Assembly: GCF_030124175.1 (NCBI RefSeq)
Contig: NZ_JASKMT010000007.1
Span: 1 to 64,000 of the forward strand
Direction: 5' to 3'
DNA from: Streptomyces sp. 549
GTDB lineage: Bacteria; Actinomycetota; Actinomycetes; Streptomycetales; Streptomycetaceae
Length of the DNA: 64,000 nt
Shown here: positions 8,735-16,395 of the stretch, piece after piece
How the letters are laid out: each line of letters opens with the position of its first letter
Position numbering within the stretch: position 1 is the stretch's first letter
Notes under the pieces: model-generated
The model's database searches: none
What the model was told of the DNA's origin: nothing
The model's input: the letters and a program-made list of their open reading frames with translations, nothing else
Position numbers and translations under genes: made by a program

Positions 8735-10051
8735 TCATAGCTCAGGTACCTGAGTCGGGTCGGGGCTGAGGCGTTCGCCGCGTCCATCGAAGATGAGCAG
8801 GTTGCGTACGTCGATGAGGAGGGGGAGGTTCTGGCCCCTTCGATGGCGGGTGCCTGGTTCGTCGCGTATGACGAGTTCCCCGTTGCCTTTGCGAGTAGGC
8901 GACTGCGCTGGAGGCTGTGTGTCTCGGGGGAGTGTGCGGCGGCGGTCGAAGAGTCCGGTGCGGCGGAGGAGGTGGGCCATGAAGGCGGCGGCGCTTTCGC
9001 GAACCGGGGGGTGGGGTGCGTGGTCGGGGAGTGGGGCTGGTACGTCGGCCCGTTGCCCGCCGAGTGAGAGGTGTAGAAGCGCTTCGTGACCTTGGAACTC
9101 GGTGTGCTCGACGACGCCGGTCATGGCTCGTTCGAAGGCGGTGGCGTGTGTCTGGTCGGCGATGCGGATGGCCTCGGGACGCAGGCCGATGAGAAGAGGC
9201 TGTCCCTGGACGACGCGTAGCATCTGGTGGTCATGGGTGAGCGGGTAGGACAGGGCGATCTTCTGGGCTCCGAAGTTGAGTGCCATGACGCCGTCGACGG
9301 GGGCGTACACCGTTCCGTGCAGCAGGTTGATCCTCGGTGTGCCGACGAAGGAGGCGACGAAGGCGTTGGCGGGGCGCGCGTAGAGGTTGCGAGGGGTGTC
9401 GATCTGCTGGAGTATCCCGTCGCGCATGACTGCCACCCGGTCGCCGAGCGCCATGGCCTCGGCCTGGTCGTGGGTGACGTAGATGGTTGTCGCACCAGTG
9501 CTTCGGGTGACCGCGAGCATTTCGGTGCGCATGCGGGCACGCAGGCGGGCGTCGAGGCTGGAGAGCGGTTCGTCCATCAGGAAGACCGACGGGTGCCGGA
9601 CCACGGCGCGGCCCATGGCGACACGCTGGCGCTCGCCGCCGGAGAGTCGGCCGGGGATCTGGTCCAGGAGGTGGCCGATGCCCAAGGTCCGGGCGACGGA
9701 CTGCACGCGGGCCGCCACGTGGTCGTGGTCCTGCTTCTGGACCGCCAGAGGAAACCCGATGTTCTGCGCGGTGGTCATGTTGGGGTAGAGCGCGAAGCTC
9801 TGGAAGATCATCGCGATGTCGCGTTCGCTCGGCTGGAGATCATTGGCGATCTGTCCGTCGAGGTGCAGTTCGCCCTCGCTGATCGTCTCCAGGCCGGCGA
9901 TCATGCGCAGCAGGGTGGACTTGCCGCATCCGGAGGGTCCGAGCAGGACGAGGAACTCCCCGTCCTCAACGGTCAAGGACAGCCGGTGCACGGCTCTCTG
10001 GCCGTTGGGATAGGTCTTGGCGAGGTCGTGAAGAGTGATGGTGCTGCCCAC
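8735..10051 (-). CDS. Carbohydrate ABC transporter ATP-binding protein, MsiK/MalK-like
   Basis: 438 aa cytoplasmic ATPase. It should energise the importer encoded at 18213-21440. Walker A GPSGCGKST (38-46), signature LSGGERQR, Walker B VFLMDEP and the switch VTHDQ are intact. A TOBE-type C-terminal region follows. It is about 60 residues longer than typical MsiK because of a basic insert (LLRRTGLFDRRRTLPRD) before the last TOBE strands. GTG 10051 is preceded by AGGAG. Streptomyces usually share one MsiK among sugar importers; a dedicated copy on this island is unusual. It is the last gene of the minus-strand unit dextranase-DoxX-LPMO-DoxX-ATPase. Confidence 0.88.
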   Translation of the reverse strand: MGSTITLHDLAKTYPNGQRAVHRLSLTVEDGEFLVLLGPSGCGKSTLLRMIAGLETISEGELHLDGQIANDLQPSERDIAMIFQSFALYPNMTTAQNIGFPLAVQKQDHDHVAARVQSVARTLGIGHLLDQIPGRLSGGERQRVAMGRAVVRHPSVFLMDEPLSSLDARLRARMRTEMLAVTRSTGATTIYVTHDQAEAMALGDRVAVMRDGILQQIDTPRNLYARPANAFVASFVGTPRINLLHGTVYAPVDGVMALNFGAQKIALSYPLTHDHQMLRVVQGQPLLIGLRPEAIRIADQTHATAFERAMTGVVEHTEFQGHEALLHLSLGGQRADVPAPLPDHAPHPPVRESAAAFMAHLLRRTGLFDRRRTLPRDTQPPAQSPTRKGNGELVIRDEPGTRHRRGQNLPLLIDVRNLLIFDGRGERLSPDPTQVPEL

Positions 10052-10101
10052 GGGTGCTCCTGGTACGAGACGCGCTTGGCGGGAAGAAAGTGGGGTGTCG
10101 G

Positions 10102-10620
10102 TCAGGGGGTGAGTTCGTCGGCCGTGAGGTGGAGGCAGGCGGCGACCAGGACGATGTTCTTGATGACGTACTGGCCTTCGAGGGTGGGAACAGCCGCGGT
10201 GTGCCAGGCGGCGTCGGGCAGGACCAGGAGCGAGAGGAAGACCCCGGCCATGTGGAGGAAGAACGCTGCCAGCGCCCAGCGGAGCAGCAAGCCGGTCAGG
10301 AGCGCGAGTCCGATACTCGTCTCCAGGACTGCGAGCAGGAGCAGGCAGAGCGGGGCGGGGATGAGCCCCATGGTCATGGCGGTCATGGCCGAGGTGGCGA
10401 AGTCCTCGGCCGCGCTCAAGGTGGGGAAGAACTTCAGAACGCCGAACCAGCAGAAGACCAGGCCGATGCAGACGCGCAGGACGGCGGAGCTGATCCGCGT
10501 GTAGCGGTGGGCGTGGGATACGACGCGCTTCCGCAGGGATTGCCGCGGGCCCGACTGCGAAGCGGGTGCCCGGTCGGTGGGGGCAGGGCGTTCGGCGCGG
10601 TGGTGGGAGGTATTGGTCAT
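10102..10620 (-). CDS. DoxX-family membrane protein
   Basis: 172 aa. After a hydrophilic N-terminal ~40 residues there are four hydrophobic segments, beginning SSAVLRVCIGLVFCWFGVLKF, typical of DoxX/DoxD-like proteins. The family includes the small subunit of an archaeal thiosulfate:quinone oxidoreductase and several redox-linked membrane proteins; substrates are mostly unknown. ATG 10620 is preferred over the longer frame (to 10653) because AGAGGA lies just upstream. It sits between the LPMO and ATPase genes and may be membrane redox support for the LPMO, which is inference only. Confidence 0.72.
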   Translation of the reverse strand: MTNTSHHRAERPAPTDRAPASQSGPRQSLRKRVVSHAHRYTRISSAVLRVCIGLVFCWFGVLKFFPTLSAAEDFATSAMTAMTMGLIPAPLCLLLLAVLETSIGLALLTGLLLRWALAAFFLHMAGVFLSLLVLPDAAWHTAAVPTLEGQYVIKNIVLVAACLHLTADELTP

Positions 10621-10774
10621 CGTCGATCCTCTGCTGGAGACGACCTCAAACACAGGGTGCTGGTTCGCCTGGGCTGCGGCGGTTGTTCGCCGGCCCAGGG
10701 CCCTGCGGGGTTCGGAGGGGGAAGGGCCCCGCAGGAGTCAGCGCCTCCCGCGGGGCCCGGTCAGCCGGTGTTCG

Positions 10775-11428
10775 TCAGCCGAAGTTGACGTCGCTGCACA
10801 GGAAGTACTTCTGGTCCATGTGCGATGCCTTCCAGACGGTCACCACGACGTGGCGTCCGCTGTAGCCGGAGGTGCTGACGTCCGTGACGTAGTGCGGCTG
10901 GTAGGCGTAGCTGCCGGTCTTCTTCACCAGCTCGAGGTCGTCCCACCCGATCAGCTGGTACTCCGGGTTGAAGCCCTGCTTGGTGACGTAGACCTCGAGC
11001 CAGTCCGCGCCGTGCCGGGCCTCGTCGTAGATGTCGACGGTGAAGTCGGAGCCGATGTCGGTCATCTTCCACGGGCCCGGGCGGTCGAGGGGCCGGTAGT
11101 TCGTCTCGCCCTGGCCGCCGGCGCTGCAGATCTGCCCGTCGGGGATGACCTGCTTGTAGTTGTCGCCGGTGTTGTTGGCGTAGACGGCCTTCCACGCGCC
11201 GATGGCGTTGCTGTTCTCGTGGAAGGTGCGGTAGCACATGGGGTCCTGGGACTCGCTGGGCTCGTTGTAGCCCCAGCGCTGCAGGCAGCCGTAGTTGCGG
11301 GTCTCAGGGGTGATGACGGTGCCGTGTGCGGAGGCCGCCGGCGCCTGGATGACGCCCAGGAGGGCGGTGGCCAGTACGGCGGAGCTCAGCGCGACGACGC
11401 GGGACAGCGTTGCGGGTACGCAGTTCAT
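10775..11428 (-). CDS. Secreted lytic polysaccharide monooxygenase, AA10, single domain
   Basis: 217 aa. Copper enzyme that oxidatively cuts crystalline polysaccharide. The signal peptide ends ASA before His35, so the mature protein begins HGTVITPETRN; this histidine and the one in DEARHGADW form the copper brace. The axial aromatic lies in KYFLCSDVNF. Cys pairs are consistent with the fold. No binding module is attached, unlike the second LPMO at 55262. AA10 enzymes act on chitin or cellulose; none is established on dextran, so its role beside a dextranase is unclear. GGAGGA precedes the ATG. Confidence 0.85.
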   Translation of the reverse strand: MNCVPATLSRVVALSSAVLATALLGVIQAPAASAHGTVITPETRNYGCLQRWGYNEPSESQDPMCYRTFHENSNAIGAWKAVYANNTGDNYKQVIPDGQICSAGGQGETNYRPLDRPGPWKMTDIGSDFTVDIYDEARHGADWLEVYVTKQGFNPEYQLIGWDDLELVKKTGSYAYQPHYVTDVSTSGYSGRHVVVTVWKASHMDQKYFLCSDVNFG

Positions 11429-11511
11429 GGTGCTCTTCCTCCGTGTATGGGGAGATCACAGGCCGATCCCAACCAGTGATTGAGGTGCGCATGACAGCTT
11501 GTGGAGCATGT

Positions 11512-11946
11512 TCAGGCGTTGCTGGGGTCGTTGCTCACCTCCTCTCGTCGGCGGGCGGGCAGGTTCAGCAGGGTGGTCAGGGACCACTGGCCGGGGCCGA
11601 GGGCGGCGATGAGTAGGAAGGCCCAGCAGAACAGCGCGGCGCTCTCCCCGCCGTTCTGCAGCGGAAACAACCCGTCGCCCTGGTGGTGGACGAAGTAGGC
11701 GTAGGCCATGGAGCCTGAGCACAGGAAGGCTGCCGGGCGGGTGCCGAGCCCGGCCAGCACGAGTGCACCGCCGGTCAGCTGTATCACCGCGGCCCACCAG
11801 CCGGGCCACTGCCCGACGCTGGGCACCTCGCCGTGAGGTCCGCCTAGGACGCCGAAGAGAGTGGCGGCTCCGTGGCAGGCGAACAGCACCCCGATCACCA
11901 TGCGGAAGAGGCTCAGTACGGGTTGTTCGAACCTGGCTGATGGCAT
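11512..11946 (-). CDS. DoxX-family membrane protein
   Basis: 144 aa with four hydrophobic segments starting LFRMVIGVLFACHGAATLF, the second DoxX member in this unit. ATG 11946 is chosen. An upstream GTG at 11988 would lie inside the stem of the dextranase terminator hairpin, which makes it a poor start. The protein is encoded between the dextranase and LPMO genes, giving the order dextranase-DoxX-LPMO-DoxX. Function is unknown; a quinone- or oxygen-linked redox role is the family-based guess. Confidence 0.7.
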   Translation of the reverse strand: MPSARFEQPVLSLFRMVIGVLFACHGAATLFGVLGGPHGEVPSVGQWPGWWAAVIQLTGGALVLAGLGTRPAAFLCSGSMAYAYFVHHQGDGLFPLQNGGESAALFCWAFLLIAALGPGQWSLTTLLNLPARRREEVSNDPSNA

Positions 11947-11984
11947 GCGCGGGATGCCTTTCTGCGAGCTGGGGACGGGTTCGG

Positions 11985-12017
11985 TCACCGGTGGCCGCCA
12001 CGGGCGGCCACCGGTGA
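11985..12017 (-). terminator. Hairpin after the dextranase gene
   Basis: A perfect 15-bp stem (11985-11999 with 12003-12017) and a 3-nt loop, 8 nt past the dextranase stop on the minus strand. It could terminate or attenuate readthrough from dextranase into the DoxX-LPMO-ATPase genes. Confidence 0.75.
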
Positions 12018-12025
12018 AGAGGGGG

Positions 12026-14398
12026 CTAGGCGGTGAGGTTGAACTTCTGGCTGGCCCACGTGCCGCAGTCCCACAGGTGGAGGCGCGCCCCGTCGGTGGT
12101 GCTCTGGCCTTCGACGTCGAGGCAGCGGCCGGACTTGAGGTTCTTCAGCGTGCCGTTGGCCTGGAAAGCCCACTTCTGGCTGTCCCAACCGCCGCAGTCC
12201 CACAGGTGGGCCTTGGTGCCGTTGGCGGTGGCGCCGCCGACGACGTCCAGGCACTTGCCGCCGGACTTGAGCTGCTGGCCGTCGAGCGTCCAGGTCATCG
12301 AGGCGGTGTTCGCGCAGGACCACTGCTGAATCGCGGTGCCGTTGGCCGTGCCGGCACCGGCACGGTCGACGCACTTGGCGCTGCCGCCGTTGACGATCTG
12401 ACCGGATCCCGTGCCCGGGTCAGGGTCGGGGTCGCCGCCGCCGGGGCCCCAGGCGTTCCAGTTGTCCCAGTTCTCGGCGTCGAAGCCGAGCCGGCCGGGC
12501 TTGTCCGCGCCCCAGTTGGTGCCGGACTTGTTGATAGCGGTGCCGCCGACGGTGTAGTTCTCGAGCTTGAGGCCCTTGTTCTGAGTCGTCTCGTTACCCA
12601 GGGTGACCTTCTGTCCGGCGGTGTTGGTGTAGCGCTTGAGGAGGCTGACCTGGCTGCTCGGATCGAGGCCGTTCCAGCTGTCGATCTTCAGGTTCTTGAC
12701 GTGGATGTTCTCGGTGCTGGAGAGGGCGAAGACGCGGATCGCGCAGTTGGTCTGGCCTTCGACGGTGATGTTCTCGAAGGTCATGTTCTTGACCCAGGTG
12801 CTGGGGTCGCCCTTGGTGGTGGATCCCATGTCCTCCCAGTGGGAAGAGGAGTTGAGGATGCAGGTGTTGTACTTGACGTCCTTCCAGTACATCCGGTTGT
12901 GGATGACGTGGGTGTTGGTCACCCGGACGTTGTCGATGTTGCGGGGGGTCCAGCCCCACTGGATGACGGGACCGTTCTCGTTCTTCCAGATGACGGTGTT
13001 ATCGATGGTGACGTCGCTGTGGTACATCTTCAGCACGTCGTCGTTGGCGTTGAAGAACGTGTTCTTCATGGTGCTGCCGCGGTAGAGCTCGATGCCGTCG
13101 GTCTGCCAGTACCAGGAACCGACCTGCTTGTAGTTGTCGACGCGCATCTGGAACGTCTGCTCGTCGCCGTACACGACGAACGAGTGGTAGGGCGGCTCGT
13201 TGATCGTCACGCCCTGCAGGTCGAGGTACTGCTGGGTGTTCGCGGACTCGAACTGGAGCATCTTCACGCAGGAGGCGTGGCAGTTCGACGCGCCGCTGAG
13301 GTGGTCGTAGTTGTTGTTGGTGTCCGCCTCGTAGACGTACTGCTCACCGGACAGCACTCCGTATCCGGTGACCTTGTACAGGCCCTGGTTGTCGTGGAAG
13401 AAGCGGAAGGCTCCCTTCACGTAGGCGCCGGGCGCGATGTAGACCCACTTGACGTTCGGCGGGAGCACCGCGTGGTACTTCGAGCCCATGGTGTAGGTGC
13501 CGGGGCGGAAGTAGACGATCTCCTTGTCGATGTTGTTGAGGTTGGTGACCTGGCCGGGCTCGGGGTAGTGGATGCTTCCCGATGCGGCGGTGGGGATCAG
13601 CCGTTCCTTCTCCGCGCCGGTCGGCGTCGGCTCGGCGAAGATCATCATCGAGTTGCGGGGCTCGGTGTGGATGGCCCGGTTGTTGCCGCCGCCGCTGGTG
13701 GTCAGCTTGCCGGCGTCGTTGGCCGGACCGGACATGTCGTTGTAGGCCGTGTAGAGCTGCGGGTCGAACTCGACCGAGAACCGGTAGCCCTTGCTGCTGT
13801 AAGGCACCTTGATCCGGATGGTCTTGCTGTTGACGAGCTCCTTGGCGAAGTTCAGGCTGCTCGGCTTGATCTTGACCTGGTCGGCCGAGGAGATGCTCTG
13901 GTCGGTACGCAGCGACACGTCGACCCACGCATCGGCCGTGTACTGGAAGGAGGACCAGCTCATGGTGAGGTTCGCCGACGCGGAGAACTCAGCGCCGTCC
14001 TCCTTGGTGTAGCCGATCTTCCCCTTGCCGCTGCGGGGGATGCTCATGTACGCGAACGAGTCGTACTTCGTCGTCGGCGCCGCGGCCGTGGCGACCTTCA
14101 CGTCGTAGAAGGAGGACCGCCGCACCTTGTCACCGCCCACCGGGCTGCTGGTGTTGAACTCGTGGTTGTCGTGCCACCAGGTCTTCAGCTGCTCGCTGTT
14201 GGCGGTGTCACCCGCCGCTCCCGCCGCGGGCGCCTGGGCTGCGGCGGCAACGGCGGCTGCGGGGAGGAGCTGCCCTGCCGGAGCGGGGGCGGCCGAGGCC
14301 AGGGTGCTGGCGGGTACGACGGCTCCGGCGAGCGCCAGGGCCAAGCCGGCGGCGACAGCCGCCAGCGGGTTGAGCCTTCGCAGTCTTCCTGCGGGCAT
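12026..14398 (-). CDS. Secreted GH49 dextranase with C-terminal ricin-type CBM13
   Basis: 790 aa. Endo-hydrolysis of alpha-1,6 linkages in dextran outside the cell. A signal peptide (about 1-36, ending ASA) is followed by the GH49 N-terminal beta-sandwich (WWHDNHEFNTSSPVGGDKVR, about 74-93) and the parallel beta-helix. Asp434, Asp453 and Asp454 (WQTDGIELY and NANDDVLKMYH) have the 19/20-residue spacing of the GH49 catalytic aspartates in dextranase and isopullulanase. After a Gly-Asp-Pro linker, residues ~660-790 form a ricin B-like CBM13 with QQWSC and LWDC repeats. ATG 14398 follows AAGGAGAGG. Isopullulanase is the family alternative, but the neighbouring oligo-1,6-glucosidase favours dextranase. 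Confidence 0.88.
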   Translation of the reverse strand: MPAGRLRRLNPLAAVAAGLALALAGAVVPASTLASAAPAPAGQLLPAAAVAAAAQAPAAGAAGDTANSEQLKTWWHDNHEFNTSSPVGGDKVRRSSFYDVKVATAAAPTTKYDSFAYMSIPRSGKGKIGYTKEDGAEFSASANLTMSWSSFQYTADAWVDVSLRTDQSISSADQVKIKPSSLNFAKELVNSKTIRIKVPYSSKGYRFSVEFDPQLYTAYNDMSGPANDAGKLTTSGGGNNRAIHTEPRNSMMIFAEPTPTGAEKERLIPTAASGSIHYPEPGQVTNLNNIDKEIVYFRPGTYTMGSKYHAVLPPNVKWVYIAPGAYVKGAFRFFHDNQGLYKVTGYGVLSGEQYVYEADTNNNYDHLSGASNCHASCVKMLQFESANTQQYLDLQGVTINEPPYHSFVVYGDEQTFQMRVDNYKQVGSWYWQTDGIELYRGSTMKNTFFNANDDVLKMYHSDVTIDNTVIWKNENGPVIQWGWTPRNIDNVRVTNTHVIHNRMYWKDVKYNTCILNSSSHWEDMGSTTKGDPSTWVKNMTFENITVEGQTNCAIRVFALSSTENIHVKNLKIDSWNGLDPSSQVSLLKRYTNTAGQKVTLGNETTQNKGLKLENYTVGGTAINKSGTNWGADKPGRLGFDAENWDNWNAWGPGGGDPDPDPGTGSGQIVNGGSAKCVDRAGAGTANGTAIQQWSCANTASMTWTLDGQQLKSGGKCLDVVGGATANGTKAHLWDCGGWDSQKWAFQANGTLKNLKSGRCLDVEGQSTTDGARLHLWDCGTWASQKFNLTA

Positions 14399-14627
14399 GA
14401 TGATGTCCTCTCCTTGATGAATCGGGGCATCGCTCCGAGGCGCCTGCCGGGGCGGGCGCGGGCACCGCTGGGGCAGCTGGGGGCAGCTGCGTGGCGGAGC
14501 CGTAGGTGTGTGCGGTCGCCCGTTTCCCGGGCTCGACCGGGGTACTGAGTGCGTGCGGCACTCGTCCTGGCCGGCGGTTCGTCTCTCTTCGGGGGAGCCG
14601 GCTGACGGAGTCCACACGTGGATCATT

Positions 14628-14681
14628 CGCAGGACCAGGAGCACAGGACACCGGTCCTGCGAGCGGAACGACCGGTCCTGC
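14628..14681. promoter_or_regulatory. Candidate operator cluster upstream of dextranase
   Basis: Two identical 11-bp words accggtcctgc start at 14650 and 14671, exactly two helical turns apart. cgcaggacc at 14628-14636 is the inverted form of ggtcctgcg at 14653-14661. The arrangement suits cooperative binding by a dimer, with the ROK protein next door the natural candidate. Confidence 0.45.
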
Positions 14682-14887
14682 CCGTCTGCGGGGTGAGGGA
14701 CTGCAGGCGTGGCAGCGGCCTGTGGCCCAACGGGCCCCGGCTCTGCCCCGGTTGCCGGTTAACTTCCCGTCATTTCTTCGCCGTGTCAATGAAATGAACA
14801 GGATTTTCCGTCCGTGCGAGCCAGCATGCCCATAACAAGCAGCCCAAAAGGTGCAATGTGGCAACTAAGGCACGCCTGGAGTGGGGC

Positions 14888-14908
14888 ATCACGGTTATGT
14901 AACGTGAT
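14888..14908. promoter_or_regulatory. Candidate operator (imperfect palindrome)
   Basis: atcac-g-gtta-tg-taac-gtgat: 9-bp arms with one extra G on the left. It lies ~10 bp upstream of a TTGACG hexamer reading toward the ROK gene, so bound regulator could control that promoter. Confidence 0.4.
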
Positions 14909-15139
14909 GTTTTCTTCCTTGACGCACTTAAACGGTGAGGGACACACTCCCGTCATACGCAGTCGACGACGACGCACGCAGGTCGACGGCGTCACAACCG
15001 CAGGAGGCGCAATGACGATCTCTGCAACGCTTGGCAGCACCGGTCCCGTTCATACGGGAAGCTCACGCCGCCCGTATCGGGTTCGATGGCGCTGAACCCG
15101 ATGCAAGGCCCCTGACAGACCACTACCTGGAGGCACCGC

Positions 15140-16324
15140 GTGATGAGCCCATCCAAGATCCGGTTCTCGGAGCTTGTCAGTGAGCAGACGCGCGCGGAGA
15201 TCTTCGCGACCGTGCTCACCGCAGGCCCCATCTCGCGCACCCAGCTCGCCCAGCGCCTGGGCCTCGTGCCCTCCTCCGTCACCCGTATGCTGCCGCCGCT
15301 GCTCGAGCACGACTACCTGCGCGAGAGTGACGCCGTCCCGCAGGGGCGGGGCAGGCCGCAGAAGATGCTGCACGTCAACCCCGACAAGCACATGGTCGTG
15401 GGTATGAAGATCGGCCCCCGGCAGGTTTCCGGCGTCGTGACTGACATGGCAGCCAACGTTCTGGCCCGGGCCGAGGAACCCCTGGCCGACTGCACCCCTG
15501 GTACCGCCCTGTCCGCTGCCGCCTCCCTGACCGGCAGGCTCCTCGAAGAGGCGCCCGAAGCGGCGGACAGGGTGCTCGGCCTCGGCGTCGGCGTCAGTGG
15601 CCACGTCGACTCGGCAGCCGGGATCTGCCGCTATTCGGCCCTGCTCGACTGGAACAAGGTCGACGTGGCCGGGCCCCTGCGGGAAACGACCGGGCTGTCG
15701 GTGGTCGTCAACAATGACGTCAACACCCTGGTCGTCGCCGAACGCTGGTTCGGCGAAGGCCGCGACATCGACTCCTTCGCCGTGGTCACCGTCGGCCCCG
15801 GTATCGGCTGCGGCCTGCTCCTGGACGGAGCCCTCTTCTCCGGCGCCACCGGACTCGCGGGCGAACTCGGCCACCTGCCCCTGGACCCCTCCGGGCCCAT
15901 GTGCAGTTGTGGCCGCCGAGGCTGCCTCGAAGCCCTGGCAGGCGACCGCGCCATCCTGCGCCACCTCGCAGACGGCGGATTCCCCTGCAGCACGATTGCC
16001 GAGGCCATCGACCTCGCGCGAGGTGAAGCCGGGGCGGCCCGCACCGTGGCCCGCTCCGCATTCGCCGAAGCCGGCACCGCCCTCGGCAGAGGCATGGCCG
16101 GCATGTGCAACCTGCTCAACCTGCAGAAAATCATCATCGCCGGCGAAGGCGCGGTCGCCTACGACCTGTTCGGACCGCACATGGACGCGGCGCTGGAAGC
16201 CCAGGCGTTCTCCACCGCGGCAACGGACTGCGGCATCCACGTCGACCCCGCCCGCCACGACCTCTGGGCCCGAGGAGCCGCCTGCCTCGTCATCCGCGAC
16301 ACCGTGGGCGCAGCCATCTCCTGA
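15140..16324 (+). CDS. ROK-family transcriptional regulator
   Basis: 394 aa. An N-terminal winged helix-turn-helix (about 15-75: GPISRTQLAQRLGLVPSS) is joined to a ROK sugar-binding domain with GVGVSGHVD and the zinc motif CSCGRRGCLEA near residue 255. ROK regulators bind sugars or sugar phosphates and usually repress adjacent uptake operons. Start is GTG 15140 or ATG 15143; GGAGG lies 6 or 9 nt upstream. It heads the plus-strand unit ROK-glucosidase-binding protein-permease-permease and faces the divergent dextranase. The inducer is inferred to be isomaltose or an isomalto-oligosaccharide. Confidence 0.85.
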   Translation: MMSPSKIRFSELVSEQTRAEIFATVLTAGPISRTQLAQRLGLVPSSVTRMLPPLLEHDYLRESDAVPQGRGRPQKMLHVNPDKHMVVGMKIGPRQVSGVVTDMAANVLARAEEPLADCTPGTALSAAASLTGRLLEEAPEAADRVLGLGVGVSGHVDSAAGICRYSALLDWNKVDVAGPLRETTGLSVVVNNDVNTLVVAERWFGEGRDIDSFAVVTVGPGIGCGLLLDGALFSGATGLAGELGHLPLDPSGPMCSCGRRGCLEALAGDRAILRHLADGGFPCSTIAEAIDLARGEAGAARTVARSAFAEAGTALGRGMAGMCNLLNLQKIIIAGEGAVAYDLFGPHMDAALEAQAFSTAATDCGIHVDPARHDLWARGAACLVIRDTVGAAIS

Positions 16325-16395
16325 CCGCAGCGCCCCGGGTGCGACAGCGCCTAACCACCCCCAGTGAAGTAACTGCAAGTAATCAAGCGATCACG

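Larger units (their letters stand above)
14399..15139. other. Divergent regulatory region, dextranase / ROK regulator
   Basis: 741 bp without a supported gene. It contains direct repeats accggtcctgc at 14650 and 14671 (21 bp apart) with an inverted partial copy at 14628. A minus-strand TTGACA occurs at 14789-14784. A near-palindrome with atcac...gtgat ends lies at 14888-14908, and a plus-strand TTGACG at about 14919. These are candidate promoter and operator parts for the divergent units. Confidence 0.5.

Noticed and set aside
11861..14548. Plus-strand open frame of 895 codons over the dextranase
   Set aside because: Antisense shadow; the minus strand encodes a complete GH49 enzyme with catalytic residues.
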